Source: Ailanthus altissimus (taxonomy: Eukaryota; Streptophyta; Magnoliopsida; Sapindales; Simaroubaceae). From it: DNA of 64,000 nt. The position numbers were made by a program, and so were the translations under genes. The stretch is taken from contig OX327702.1 in NCBI GenBank assembly GCA_946807835.1, forward strand, positions 6,262,001 to 6,326,000, in the 5' to 3' direction. The notes beneath the pieces were generated by a model. It did not search any database and was not told the DNA's origin. It saw only the letters and a program-made list of their open reading frames with translations. Of this stretch, positions 23,240 to 34,906 are shown piece after piece. Every line of letters starts with the position of its first letter. Position 1 is the stretch's first letter.

Positions 23240-24560
23240 TATTCGTGAAATTATACACATGTGAATTGTAACCAAAAGTGCACAAGTCGTGATCAAGTAA
23301 TAAAGTGATGAGTGAGTATCATTACCACGAGGATTGGTGTCCTAAATTAATGCTAAATACTATGGTGTTGACAACCTAACTTTGTTTAGGCTAATTGAAA
23401 GACTAAGTTCAATTAAAAAATTAAAGATGCTTAAAATAAACAATTTAGAAAATCAAAGAGGTGAGAATTCTATGAAAAAGGATTATAGGGTCTTAATTTC
23501 ACTTTACCTTTCCTATGTTCTTTATAGTTAGTGATTAATAACCAATCTTGTGAATTTATTAAGCAAGTGTTTAGAACTAATCTCATGACCTCTCCAAAGT
23601 TTTAAATGAGATCCTATGCTTACATAACCAAGTTGAAATCCCTATTGAACTTGTTATCTATACATGCATTAAGTTACCCTTAAGCGATTACTCTTATTTT
23701 ATTAATCTTTAACTTAATAAAATTAAGGCTATGCTTTTTAATTTCAACACATGAGTTAAAATTTTCCAAGCACATAACCCACAGGTCTAAATCATCTAAT
23801 TAATTTTCCAATCCAATTAGAAGCATTAAACTAATAAAAAATATAAATGATAAACACAAGATAGTCATTAATCAACATAACACATCAAAATATAGTATTA
23901 AGTAAAGTTACATCAAGCCCTAGAACATAAAATTGAGCTATCTATAGTAAATGCACAAATTCAATAGTCTAAGAGTTAATAAAAGTAACCATGTTCAACC
24001 AACACAAATTGCATAAATAAACTTAAAACTAAAGTAAATGAGATAGGACGAGAGTGATAAACTAGTTAAAGAAGCTTTTGAGGCCTTCAATCTTCATGGG
24101 TCATCAAGATTCCAAACTCTAATGTATTTTCTCTCACTAGAAACACATAGCCTTCACTCAAAATTTCATGCAATCTCTTCCCTTTGAATGATGCTTTTAA
24201 TCTCCTTTTTATAAGTTCCAATAATAAGCTTAAAAAATAGGGCAAAAGTGCAAAAAAATGAAATTGGGGTTTTAACAGCTCCTAAACACAAGCTTTTTGC
24301 CCATGGGAACTTGATTTGGCGCCTAGGTGCCAAAACCTGGGTTCTTTTGGTGCCCAGGGGTAGAGCACCATAGCAGAAAATATGGTCATTGGTAGTGTAG
24401 AATATTTGATTTTTTTGCCTTGCTTTTTTTGAATTTTCATTCTAAATAACTGTATTAACTTGAAACCTATAAAATAATATTAATACACATAAAAAGTCAC
24501 ATATTCACATTCAAAATGAGCCATTAAAAAATAAAGAAGTAGAGGGGGGAAGGGTATAAC
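23240..24560 (-). mobile_element. Gypsy-type LTR or spacer fragment inserted in the broken transposon gene
   Basis: The phrase AAGTGCACAAGTCGTGATCAAGTAATAAAGTGATGAGTG...CACGAGGATTGG is a landmark of plant Gypsy (Athila/Tat-like) noncoding regions; the related form at 28,330-28,400 in this window has the same order. A second GC-rich block (GGCGCCTAGGTGCC, about 24,316-24,360) and a TATAAAATAATATTAATACACATAAA stretch also have counterparts at 29,560-29,900. Strand follows the antisense gag of the second copy. Its exact ends and target duplication were not found. Confidence 0.5.
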
Positions 24561-24969
24561 ATCATATATATGACGTGCTTATAAAAATAGCCTTTGGATC
24601 TTTCTTGTTGTATTTTCCTCCACATCGTCTGTGGAGGTTCCTAGATTAGTTTGCTCCTTATTTCTTGAAAGTGGAAGCAGGTGATTATATTTAAGAGTTG
24701 ATTGTACTGAAAATAGAAGGAAGAGTGTGGTTGCAGTATGGGAAGACTTTTTGCTCAAGCTAATTTAGGTTTGGTTCCCGATATGCGAGCAAGTGACTGG
24801 GAGTGTATAAGTGCAGCTTCCACATTTAAGGTAAGTGGTACTAAATTGTTCTTTGAGGAACTTGCTTATATCGTCATTGTTATTAAGTTTCTTTTATTTT
24901 GTAGGCTTTGCAGGATAGGTTACTTATTGCAGAAGTCTTTTTGGATTCCATTATAATCAACAATACATG

Positions 24970-27060
24970 CATATTGGTTTGGATAGATACATTGCACCTA
25001 GTGAACAACTTCTCTCATTCGCCAAAAAAGATAGGCATGAGAAATTTATGAAACAATTCATTCAACTTAACTTCTTACGTATTGCTAGAAATATTGTTAA
25101 AAATGATATTGTAACAACATTTTTATATGTAAACAAAAACTAATAGATGGAATCTCGCAATTTCAATGAGTGTTTGCTGCTATTTTTGATAGTTAGACGG
25201 GTGTAAGTGATTTAAGGTATATTTCTATTACACTATATTATATTGACAATGCATATTTTTTCAAAAAAAGAATTATAGCTTTTCATGAATTGGAATATTA
25301 TTCACAACGCATGTTCTTTTTAGTTCTTTAATAAATATTTTTAGAGAATTTCATATTGTTGACAAAGTTATTAGTATTATATTTGATAATGCAAGTACAA
25401 ATACTACTACTACAGATTTGTTTGCAATTCAGTTAACACTAGTACATTGTTCAATTTTTTTCATTTGAGGTGTTTTTGTCATATTCTTAATTTAATTATT
25501 CAAGATGGTTTGAATATAATTAATTCTTAAATTGAAAAATTAGAGAAGCAATAAAATTTAAAGGCTTCATTATTTGTTAGACGGCAAGAATTTAAAACTG
25601 TGTTTTGAATTGGATAATAAAAAATTCAAACTTGACGTAAAAACTTATTAGAATAACACATATATGATGGTGAAATCTTGTGTATGTTTTAATGATTATA
25701 TTACCTATTATTATGATAATAAAATAAAAGACAATATGCTAACTAATTATAATTGAAAAATTACATTTTACTATATGCATTTTTTAGAAGTATTTAATAA
25801 TGCCACGTTAACATGTTCATGTATGTATTAGCCTTCATCTTTTATTGCTTTGAATCATATATATAATATTAGTGATGCTTTTGTTAAATATAGAGATAAT
25901 CCTATGTTTTTTTATATTTGCATTGTTATATGGATATTAAATTTAAAAAATATTGGAGGAAAATTGCTATGTTATTTATTTGTACAACCATAATAGATCT
26001 CATAATTAATTAGTCTGATGTAAAAGTTTTTATAAAAAAAATTATACTTTGGACTTTGTTATGATTTTGATGAAATTTATAATTTTATCACACAATTATT
26101 TACTTTTTATTAGAATAAATTTGGATCAACTATAGCTACAAAAGGAACACATGATCAATATATTTATGATCAGGCTGCTTGGATTATTTTGTTAAAAAGC
26201 AAAGAAAACGTAGGTTCTAGTTCTAGTATTTCTATTTCTTTTGAATTGAAATAAATTTATTGATACTGACTACTATTCTATGTTGAGTACACAATAGTAA
26301 AGAGAATTCAATATTTCGTCATGGTGAAAATCAAACAAAAGAATTTACATTGTGTTATCCATCATGGTTCAAGATCTACTAATACCTTCAGTGTCCACTA
26401 TAACATTAGAATCTGCTTTTACTATAAAGGGCGTGATATTAGACGAGAAGTGATCAAATTTGGCATCAGAAACTTTGGAGGCTTAAGTGTGTATAAAAGA
26501 TTAAGAAAATATAAGGAATTGAAAGCAAAATTAACAAGAAGAGATGGTCAAATATTTTTAAAACTTTTAACTTTTAAATTTGATTAGAATTTAGAATTAG
26601 AAATTCGTATTATAACTATAATGATATAATAAGGGTTGAATTTGTAAATGATAGATAGTTCAATATGTGCTACCTAGTTGGGATGTACTATAACTATAAT
26701 GATGTAATTTGACCCTTTTATTTTTGTATTTGTATCCAATAATTTTAATTTTGAATTAATATCAACAAATTTTTTTCTTTAATAGAATTGTAATTTTAAA
26801 TTTTCAAGTATAAATGTATGAAATATGATTATAAGATAATTTCAAACATTTAAAATTTATGATATTAATTGTTATTGTATTTGTTAATTTTAATTGTACA
26901 CAATTTAAAATATTTTGTAAGAAAAAATATTATATATTATTAAGAAAATTGTTTTAAAATATAACAAGATAAAATTAAAAATACTTCAATTTTTTAAAAA
27001 TGATACAAACCATAGGCCGTGTCGAGCCAATGATAGGCCATGCTAGGCATAACTCATCAC
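24970..27060 (+). mobile_element. Second, more decayed hAT transposon remnant
   Basis: At about 25,390-25,560 the translation reads like the conserved hAT RNase H segment: a DNAS-like motif, then FFHLRCFCHILNLIIQDGLN. Later pieces give WINYSYKRNT-type sequence and, at 26,115-26,255, FGSTIATKGTHDQYIYDQ. Frameshifts and stops are frequent. At about 27,017-27,060 the GGCCGTG and GGCCATGC words resemble subterminal motifs of some hAT elements. It is a different family from the copy A/B element. The open frame at 26,321-26,587 (88 codons, basic) is unassigned and may belong to it. Confidence 0.55.
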
Positions 27061-27700
27061 GGGATCATACCGCACATCACGGCTAGTGATGGGCAGATTC
27101 AGGCTTCCCTTAAATGTAATGAGGGCTGGATGTCCTTATTGGAGAGGGGAGTGGAAAGCCAAAAGTAAGGAAAAGATATCCTAGATACTGAATTGAAGGA
27201 ATTGCAAAAAAAGAAGGCTACCTCGAGAGTTCTATGTGTTAACTCGAAAAACAACTCTCGACAACAAATTTGGAGCTGATGTCAATGCTTAATGAGCTGA
27301 GGGTTGTTACGAGCCGTGTTGCTGTAGGGGCTGATTTACTAAAACAAGTGGAAGCAAAGGCTTTTTAGTTAGGCAAAGTGGTTAAGGATCTTAGTGTATC
27401 TTTAGAGATTTTCGAGACAGAGGTTACTATAGGTCAGTTGGAGAAGAACACATCAGATGAGTTACGGGAGACGAAACAGACTGCGACAAATGAGGTTTTC
27501 AAACAGTAGGTGCGCATAGCATCTATTTATGGTTTTCGCCACGAATTCCATTATGGTCTTGACTGACTATCTATAGGAGCTTTCGAATGATTTTGATGTG
27601 ACTTATGGATTCTCTAAAGGTTAGTCCATACGGTAATATGATGATGATCACCATTGAATCAATTACAATTTAAATGGGGAATGAGTCGCAGATATGGATT

Positions 27701-28289
27701 TGAATGTTGTGGGGCTTCCTCAGGTGTCGCCAATGAGTATCTTTGATTTACTTCTTGTATTTTATTTTTTTGATATGTATTAGTATTTCTATAGTGTGAT
27801 CATTTTTGTGATGAAAAAGGAAATATTGATAAATTTATTTCCCTTTTGTTCTTTAAATAGTATGTGTGATAGGATATAAGAAATATGCAATTGAAAATTA
27901 GCTAACTAAGAAAATGGTATAGTATGTGGAAGAAGCGGGTAGTTCTTGCCGAGTCTTGAATATAAGAATTTATTACCAAGTATAGGATTGTCAAAGTAAT
28001 TTATAACTCGGTGAGAACGGAGTTGATTCATAGGAAAGTGGAATTAATGTTTTAGAAATATAAATACTTTTAAAAAATATAAAACATTAAAGATATAAGA
28101 TGGTTGCAATAATGATACAAATAGTCAATTAAAATAAATGCTAAGGTTAGGGAAATTTACTATTTGTATATGAAATAATATACATTCAAATCTCTTTTAT
28201 AATTAAAATGAAATCCTTTCACAAATGAGGTTCCAATTAAAAGATATAACAAATATAGTTCGGCTCAATTTATATATTAATTTGTATTC
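27701..28289. other. AT-rich spacer, no gene seen
   Basis: No coding potential, RNA gene or clear repeat boundary was recognised. The sequence leads into the Athila-like noncoding landmark at about 28,290. Confidence 0.5.
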
Positions 28290-29123
28290 ATTTCTTGTAA
28301 TTATTGATGCGATATTTCTATATCTTAAAATTGAGTGCAAGTATACAATATCGTAGCAAGTAATAAAGGGACAAAATAGTTGGATGTCGAATCCATAGGG
28401 ATAATTTTTACTTTTTACAAAGTATTAAAATTATGTCTTTCTAGTAATTATTCAGAATAATTAAAATCTAAGAATAAATTTGGAACATGTAAAGTGATAA
28501 TGCAATGTAAAGAGTTATGGAAAATAATAATATAGAAAAAACCTAGAGTTAATACTATCACTCAATATGCTTCTAAGAATTAATGTTTTAATATTTAAAT
28601 CTCTTAGTTTATTTTACATATTAAGACACTAATGTATTCACAAACCTCTCCTAAAATCATGTAAGTATACCTTAATTTACCAAATACTATATTCATATGG
28701 TATTTGTAATAAATCAAGATTTATTAAGAACAAGTCTTATTAACCATACATGTCAATTATGTATATTTTTATCCTAATTTGAAACTTATTTATATAACTT
28801 ACATTACTCTACAATCATACATCAAATTACCTTGGCTTAAATATAATTATGCTCTTTCAAAGTTTATCAAAAGATTACCAAATCATTCACAATATTAGCC
28901 AAATATAATGAAGCATTAAGAACAAGCAATTTGATAACAAAGGACTAAGTTTATTAAATATTAAAAAGATATGACAATTAAGCACGCATATTGACTTCAA
29001 GTATTAACCGTAGAAAACAAAATTAGTTTATGGCTACATGAGAATGCAGTAAAAATAATAATAAAAATGATCAAATCTATAGCCATGTTCTATTTAGTAA
29101 AAGTAAAATAGAAATTGTCTTCT

Positions 29124-29215
29124 GGAGAGATGGCTGAGTGGTTGATAGCTCCGGTCTTGAAAACTGGTATAGTTCGAAACAAAGAACTATCGAGGGTTCG
29201 AATCCCTCTCTCTCT
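29124..29215 (+). tRNA. trnS-UGA: Plastid-derived trnS-UGA, probably not functional in the nucleus
   Basis: The acceptor GGAGAGA pairs with TCTCTCT, with a G-T at the first pair. The anticodon arm CCGGT/ACTGG encloses CTTGAAA, giving anticodon TGA for serine. The long variable arm (ATAGTTC ... GAACTAT) is typical of tRNA-Ser, and the T arm GAGGG-TTCGAAT-CCCTC is intact. Small departures from the plastid form (an A-C or G-T mismatch in the anticodon stem and an altered 3' acceptor base) suggest it has drifted. A nuclear RNA polymerase III could still use its internal boxes. Confidence 0.85.
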
Positions 29216-29281
29216 TTTTTTCTCGGTGAAATTTTTTTTCTTTATTGGTTTTGCCTGGCCTTTTTGTCTCATAAAAGGGAA

Positions 29282-29310
29282 TGGCTCGGCTAGGGAGGAT
29301 AGCCGAGCCA
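29282..29310 (+). terminator. Perfect stem-loop from the plastid psbC 3' region
   Basis: TGGCTCGGCTA (29282-29292), loop GGGAGGA, TAGCCGAGCCA (29300-29310): 11 paired bases with no mismatch. In plastids such hairpins stabilise mRNA 3' ends. Here it is a passenger of the plastid insertion, and its perfect pairing suggests the insertion is fairly young. Confidence 0.75.
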
Positions 29311-30592
29311 GAAAAAATAAAAAATAGATTAGATATAACTGAGTTGAAAAGAAAGTAAAAAGGAATACTTTATAATAGTAAACCGATATAGAAGTCAAAT
29401 TGCTCTTGATTGAATAGCCTGAAAACTCTTGTTGACGAAGAGTGCCCTAAATTTCTCTCTTTAGTTGCTTCAATTGCACTCTAAGACTTATGTTGTGTGT
29501 CTCTTGAGTGTTTTATATGTTCTTTGAAAACCAAAATTCTCATTGGGTCAGGAATTGCGTAATCGCTGGGGTGCTATCATGATATTGCTGGGGCGTTACA
29601 TTTAAAAGCTGATATTACTGGAACGGTAAAGGTGTGGTGCTGAGGCGATAGCTAATTTTTACTGAGGTAAAAATCTTCAAATTGGATAGGTTTTTTACTT
29701 CTCTTATTGATCAAGTTTTGGCACTGAAGTGAAATTTCATGTACCGCTAGAGTGAAAATTCCAAATTTTGAGCTCCTTTGCTTTTAAGTCCCTAGTTTGA
29801 GCTTATTTTACTTCCTTGCTCTAATTTTGTATCTTTTTCAGTCCAAACCCTATAAATAAATAATAATTCACATAAATAGTAATTTATTCTCATAAAATAA
29901 TAAAATATCAAAATAAAAACATGAAAATATATACGATAAATATGCCCTTATCAAATTCTCCCAAACTTAGACACTTGCTTATCCTCAAGCAATAAAAATA
30001 AAAATCAAGAGAGGGAAACAAAGGGTTATACTTGACTCAAATAACAAACAAAGAAAACAAAAACAAAAAACATGTTAGTAAGATGATAAAAAATGATTAT
30101 CTCAATAGCTGTGTAAATGGCACAAATCATAAGGTAAATAAATCACTATTAACAATTTGAGTTATCTCTATTTAGTCCCTCATTCTTTCCTCAAAGATAA
30201 TCACCATGTGTGTATGTGTACAAGTAGCAAGAAATAGCTAAAACTATATTTACTTTCTATTTAAGTTTGTATAGAAAAGATTATGTCCCGGCATTTGATT
30301 TGTATAATGACTTTTTCATAGGCTTGTCTTTCCCACTAGTCTCCATTAATGTAGAAAATGATATGTCTAGAGATCTATTTAGGACTTTACTTAGCTTGTA
30401 ACATAAGACTAAGGTCAAGGTGGGATCAAAGGATAAATAAAGTGAAGCTCAAATCATATAATGAACACTTAGACTTTACCTAGATTCCTCTGGATCTTTC
30501 TTTCTTGTATTATTTCTTCCCCAAAACTTGTTGCTTTTTCTATCTTTCTCTTTAACCACTATTTTCAAAGAATTGTTTTTCTTAAGCTGGGG

Positions 30593-30619
<27 letters not shown>
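30593..30619. repeat. (TA)n then (ATAC)n microsatellite
   Basis: An uninterrupted AT run of about 27 bp followed by three ATAC units. It lies in the noncoding part of the Athila-like remnant. Confidence 0.95.
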
Positions 30620-30623
<4 letters not shown>

Positions 30624-32008
30624 CATACATATATATTTTCAAATGAATACCCTCAAATTTAAATTGACAAATACTACTGAAACTTATTTTTTATAATACC
30701 CTTTACAACCATAACCTCTTTTTCCTTCGAAAGTATTTCTAAGAAAACTCAAGGTTTAATGTGATGGGTAATTTTATTAGATAAATAAACATTAAGTCTC
30801 GGGCTTGTTTATGGTTAGACAGAAAAAATGGGTCATTATACTTAAAATGGGTAACTAGGGATAAATATATAATTAAGGTAGGCTAGAAGGGCTTAATCGA
30901 TCCAAACATGGCCTAATATCATTTTTATATTCACGTGTTTCCTAGGATTTCATCTCAAGCAGTAATTAAAGACAAGTTTTAGAGTGTATGTCTTTGAGAT
31001 TTGAGTGTGCCCCTTAAAGTATAAGTATCTCTAGGTAATAGTTATAACTATTTATACTTATAAAGTGCTAAAACAGAATGGTGAATATAAATAAGGTCGA
31101 CCTTGTTCCTAAACTTAAATAACAAAGAATTGTCTCAAGTATCTATCATATCCTAGAGATTTGCAAAAATAAATTTGGCCATATATTCTATTTCTTATCA
31201 TAGACTAATGATCATCTTAACAATATAGCAACTAAAAAAAACAATTAATACATAAGGCAACCAATCAAAATATATAGTAAAATAAACATAAGAAAGTGTT
31301 TTCCACCCCCAAACGTAAATTAAACAATGTCCCTAATGCTTGCAAGGGCATTAGGGACAATGTCTAATTTATTCCTTGAGTGCTTAACTTGCTATTTTAT
31401 TCCTACAAGAAAAGAAACTAAAGTAATTAAAACTTAATACATAAATAAACCTAAAATAAAAGTTACTTGGGTTGCCTTCCAAGAAGCGCTTGATTTAACG
31501 TCGTTGGCTTAAAATTTTCTATCTTAACTCATAAAGGATCAAACTACATGTCAACGGTATCACGCTTATGAAACTTTAATCTATACCTCTGAGTATTGGT
31601 ATTCTTCTTTTTTGACTTCTATAGCTTCATGAAAAAAAAAATTTTAAACGCGGTCTCAACCACCTTGATTTGAGTTTTACCAGAAAGATATTAATCTTAG
31701 ATCAAAATAATGTACCTCATTGGTCTGTATTAATCCGTCTCTCTGTTATCTTGTCATGCACTATTTTCTTCTTTAACTTGAACTTTTTTTATGAGCTTGT
31801 AGTTAAAGGGCTTTTATCACTTTAAATTTAGGTGGCGGCGGTGGGTATTTAAGAATTACCATGTCAACTTTAAAACATTGAGAGATATTATTAAACATTT
31901 GCTGATGTTCAAGGTTCTTCTCTTGGAGTTTGTAAGAAAAGTAATGGTGGAATGTATTGACTGCTTTTACTTCAAGGTGTCACCGATTCCTTTTCTTTTG
32001 TAGTTGAC

Positions 32009-32960
32009 TCATCTTTGTTTTTTGGTCTTTATTGCTCTATCATGGCTCTTCCTAGGTTGAGATAGTTTAGTAACTGTTGGCAGTTCTTGTTCACTCTTCA
32101 AGGTGATTGCTTGGCATTGCTCTCTATCACTTTTTGAATTTGCCTCCATTTTGTTGGTTAATAGGTTTTGTGGATGATTGTTTAATGATGTGGTTAATTG
32201 GCCCATTTAAATCTCTAATGTCCTTAAAGAGGCTGCTTGGCTTTGAAGGAGGGCATGTCTACTTCATATATTGTATATACATCTCTTTTAGGCTTGGTTT
32301 TTATTCAATCTACTGTTGAGATTATGCTGGTATGCTAGGAGAGTCCATCCAATCCGAATTATAGAAGTTAGTGAGGGATTATACTATTATTTTTGACAGT
32401 CCTCTATGTAGTACATAACCTACGTGCATTGGCCATTTGGATAGTTATCACCACATAAATCACAAGTGACAGGTTATCTTTTCATAACATGATCTTTTAT
32501 AACATTAATTTTCTTGGTTAATAGGTTAATTTATGCAACTAGTGAGATGATTACCCATTCATCATATATGTTTGTTATTTTTCTTGGGGCAACTATTTCT
32601 ACTGGCCATTGTTAATTGTTGGATACCATCTCCTCAAGCAGGTCACATGCTTCGTTTATTGACTTGTTCATTAGCGTTCTACCCACTGCGGCATTTATTA
32701 TGGTCTTTAACTGACCCATTAAGCCATTATAGAACATTTGTACAAGTAACCACTTTGGAATTCTATGATGTAGACATCTCCTCCACATATCTTTGTAATG
32801 CTCCCATGCTTTATAAAGTGTTTATGAGTCATACTACATGAAAAAAGTGATGTCATTCCTCATCCTTGCTTTCTTGGTCGGTGGAAAGAATTTGGATAGG
32901 AATTTATGGCTCAGGTCATCCCATGTTGAAATCAACACTGATGGTTGTGACATTAACTAA
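32009..32960 (-). pseudogene. Athila-type gag pseudogene
   Basis: Minus-strand translation from about 32,930 gives TWDDLSHKFLSKFFPPTKKA, then RMRNDITFF, LYKAWEHYKDMWRRCLHH, IPKWLLVQMFYNGL and NEACDLLEEMVSNN. This is the retrotransposon gag core (capsid region), interrupted by at least three stops. The 32,206-32,009 segment continues with GQLTTSLNNHPQ and REQCQAITLKSEQE, the C-terminal gag signature of Athila elements. It is not functional, and no downstream pol was seen. Confidence 0.85.
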
Positions 32961-33025
32961 CTTTTCGCCTTTTCTTGAAGTGAAAAAGAAAATAGCGGTA
33001 ACCATATATTGGAAATAGTGCTTTT

Positions 33026-34906
33026 TGTTGAGAATAGTGCTTACGTGCCATTCAAATTATTGTATGAATGTTAATTTATTTAATATTTATGTAATAAACA
33101 TTTCTTTTATTCATCAATTATTATTATTTATATGGTAAGAAGCTAGTAACTTTTCGAACATTGTAGATCTACGAGAGTTTAGATCAAAGCTAGCAATTTT
33201 AATGAGTTAGAACCTTGTTTGAAATATGGAGAAAGACTCGAGAATGTTATAGTAATGATGTAGTTGCAAAGAGTTTTCAAATAATGCTAAGAAATATTAT
33301 TACGTAATATGTTCTCGAAAATATCATTCTTGATCCATGGTTACTGACCTGGGTCGATCGGTATTCCTTTTGAACTAGTGTATGTCCATATATGGATTGT
33401 CTAAATGGTTAGTCTTAGCAGGATATAGGCATAATTAAAATTCGCATGGGCGTGCAGTTATTCAGTAAGAATTGGATACTGAACAGACTCACGAAGATCT
33501 TCAATAGACATCCAATGAAGCCGTCAATGGAGGGTCTTCTCGAGTTGAGTAGTATTCATGATTCTTTTATTTGAGTCCTACAGTAGGCTTGTGAGTGATT
33601 CACCATACTTTGGTTTCACGCATGTCAAAGACCTTTCATGGTTTGACCGCTGAGTATTACTGGGTATGGTCTGATGCTTATAAAGTTCGGTGTGCATAGA
33701 TATGGGATCCGTTAGCTCATATGGGTGAGTTGTATATCCAAATGCTCTAAAAACGTATTTCAAAAAGTCTTATAGCCATAAGCGTTAACCTTAGAAAAAT
33801 AGTTTTCCATTAGAGTTAAACGATATCGTAAAGGAGTTTGCAGATATTGTTTACGAAAATATATATCTGGAGATAAGTTCGCTGGTAAGAATATAAAGAT
33901 TTGACAGTCATAATCTATATTTATGCTCTTCTAGGATATAGATGACGAAAAGATTATACAGATATGGTTGACCTTAACATGTATGGTTTAACACTTCGTT
34001 CTGTAATATCCATAATGTGTGTGTGAGGCATTGTTCACAGACTTGGGGAAGTGTTTCGTAGGACAAACGGAGCTAAACCTAGAGATTTTCATAATATAAA
34101 GTATACTCGTTGAGTACAAGGGTAGTGAGACGGATCGTACGGATCGATCCAAGAAGATTTCAAAAAGCATGATATGTTTTAGGATCTATTCAAAAAATAG
34201 AAACTATAGTTTATAAATATTACAAATATATCCCTATTGCATGAAAAAGTATAAATGCACACATAGCATCTATGCATGGCCACTTGTGTGATAAATTACA
34301 GCAAGTATAGACATACATATGAAAAATGTCATCCATGCAAAGTGTTTGCATGGATAACATAAATGACATTTGTCACTCATATATGTTATTCCATGGCAAC
34401 ACATGCCTTAATGAAGAACATATGGTCACTTAAGAAGTTTAAACTTCTTATAAAAAATTAAATGAGTTTCATTTGTTGTGTGAGTGAATTGAGAGTGTAA
34501 ATTTCGTGCAAAAGAGACGAGAGAAAATGAAAACTTTGAAAAAGATGCATTTAGGTCCCAAAATACCATTTTAAGCATTTGATGCTTAAACCAATTCAAG
34601 TGTTGAGTTGTTTCTTTGATTCCTGTACGAAATTAAGATTAAAAGTGACTATTCTAGCTACTTTAATCCCACCAACTATTAGAGTCTAAAAATGTTCAAG
34701 GGTGGACTTCATTATGAGCTTAAGAAGTTATAAAGTTCAACAATCATCACCGAATCATTTACAATGTTATGTATTTGATTCTAACACTATTTTTGATTCA
34801 GTTATAGTGTGTATGTGTTGATTATATTGTTTTATTCTACTGCGTAATGTATATTAGACATTCACTTAAAATTTTTTAACATGTACATAATCACATGCAG
34901 GCACCC
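33026..34906 (+). repeat. Long Copia LTR, copy a (probably solo)
   Basis: It begins TGTTGAGAATAGTGCTTACG and shares order and sequence with 34,907-37,190, 60,676-61,979 and the reverse complement of 55,274-57,364. Shared phrases include GAGTTTAGATC (33,176), ATACTGAACAGACTC (33,476), the block with AAAGACCTTTCATGG and GGGTATGGTCTGATGCT (33,625-33,680), and the final GACATTCAC..ACATGTACATAA. It abuts the 5' LTR of the following Copia element with almost no spacer. Confidence 0.75.

Larger units (their letters stand above)
21546..27700 (+). pseudogene. Broken 'putative gypsy type transposon' (PF04195-like) gene, split by two insertions
   Basis: Four separated pieces read on one strand in family order. 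21,546-21,953 encodes the N-terminal domain (PPFREHLKYFVLPIPPIILEF, then FIHVIGLSPFQIHLYVFYFL), which resembles the Pfam domain of that name. 22,644-23,160 is a Lys/Arg-rich linker (KKPRTKRKGSK). 24,738-24,950 encodes LFAQANLGLVPDMRASDWEC with a GT-AG intron at 24,831-24,904, restoring FKALQDRLLIAEVFLDS. 27,120-27,560 encodes a coiled coil rich in Leu, Glu and Lys. Stops occur in several pieces (for example 21,951, 22,905 and 27,367). LTR-type sequence and a hAT remnant lie between them. The family assignment is from memory of the domain, so moderate. Confidence 0.6.
29100..29335 (+). other. Plastid DNA insertion (NUPT): trnS-UGA to psbC 3' flank
   Basis: The segment carries a near-intact plastid trnS-UGA, and then the spacer with CTCGGTGAAATTTTTTTTC and a perfect 11-bp-stem hairpin, which I recognise as the trnS-psbC intergenic region. 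The ends are approximate. It lies within the noncoding part of the Athila-like element, so it arrived after that element. Base composition is locally different from the flanks. Origin via a mitochondrial copy of plastid DNA cannot be excluded. Confidence 0.8.
28290..33025 (-). mobile_element. Athila-like Gypsy retrotransposon remnant, antisense
   Basis: From right to left on the minus strand: gag remnants (32,960-32,009), then the landmark corresponding to GGGTTGCCTTCCAAGAAGCGC (about 31,468-31,500). Next come TATCAAATTCTCCCAAACTTAGACACTTGCTTATCCTCAAG (about 29,949-29,990) and the GCAAGTATACAATATCGTAGCAAGTAATAAAG region (about 28,335). These landmarks are typical of the long noncoding parts of Athila-type elements. 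No protease, reverse transcriptase or integrase is readable, so pol appears deleted. A plastid DNA fragment lies inside it. The right side is abutted by a Copia LTR. Confidence 0.7.

Noticed and set aside
32572..32841. 89-codon plus-strand frame
   Set aside because: Antisense of the Athila gag pseudogene, whose minus-strand translation is clearly recognisable.
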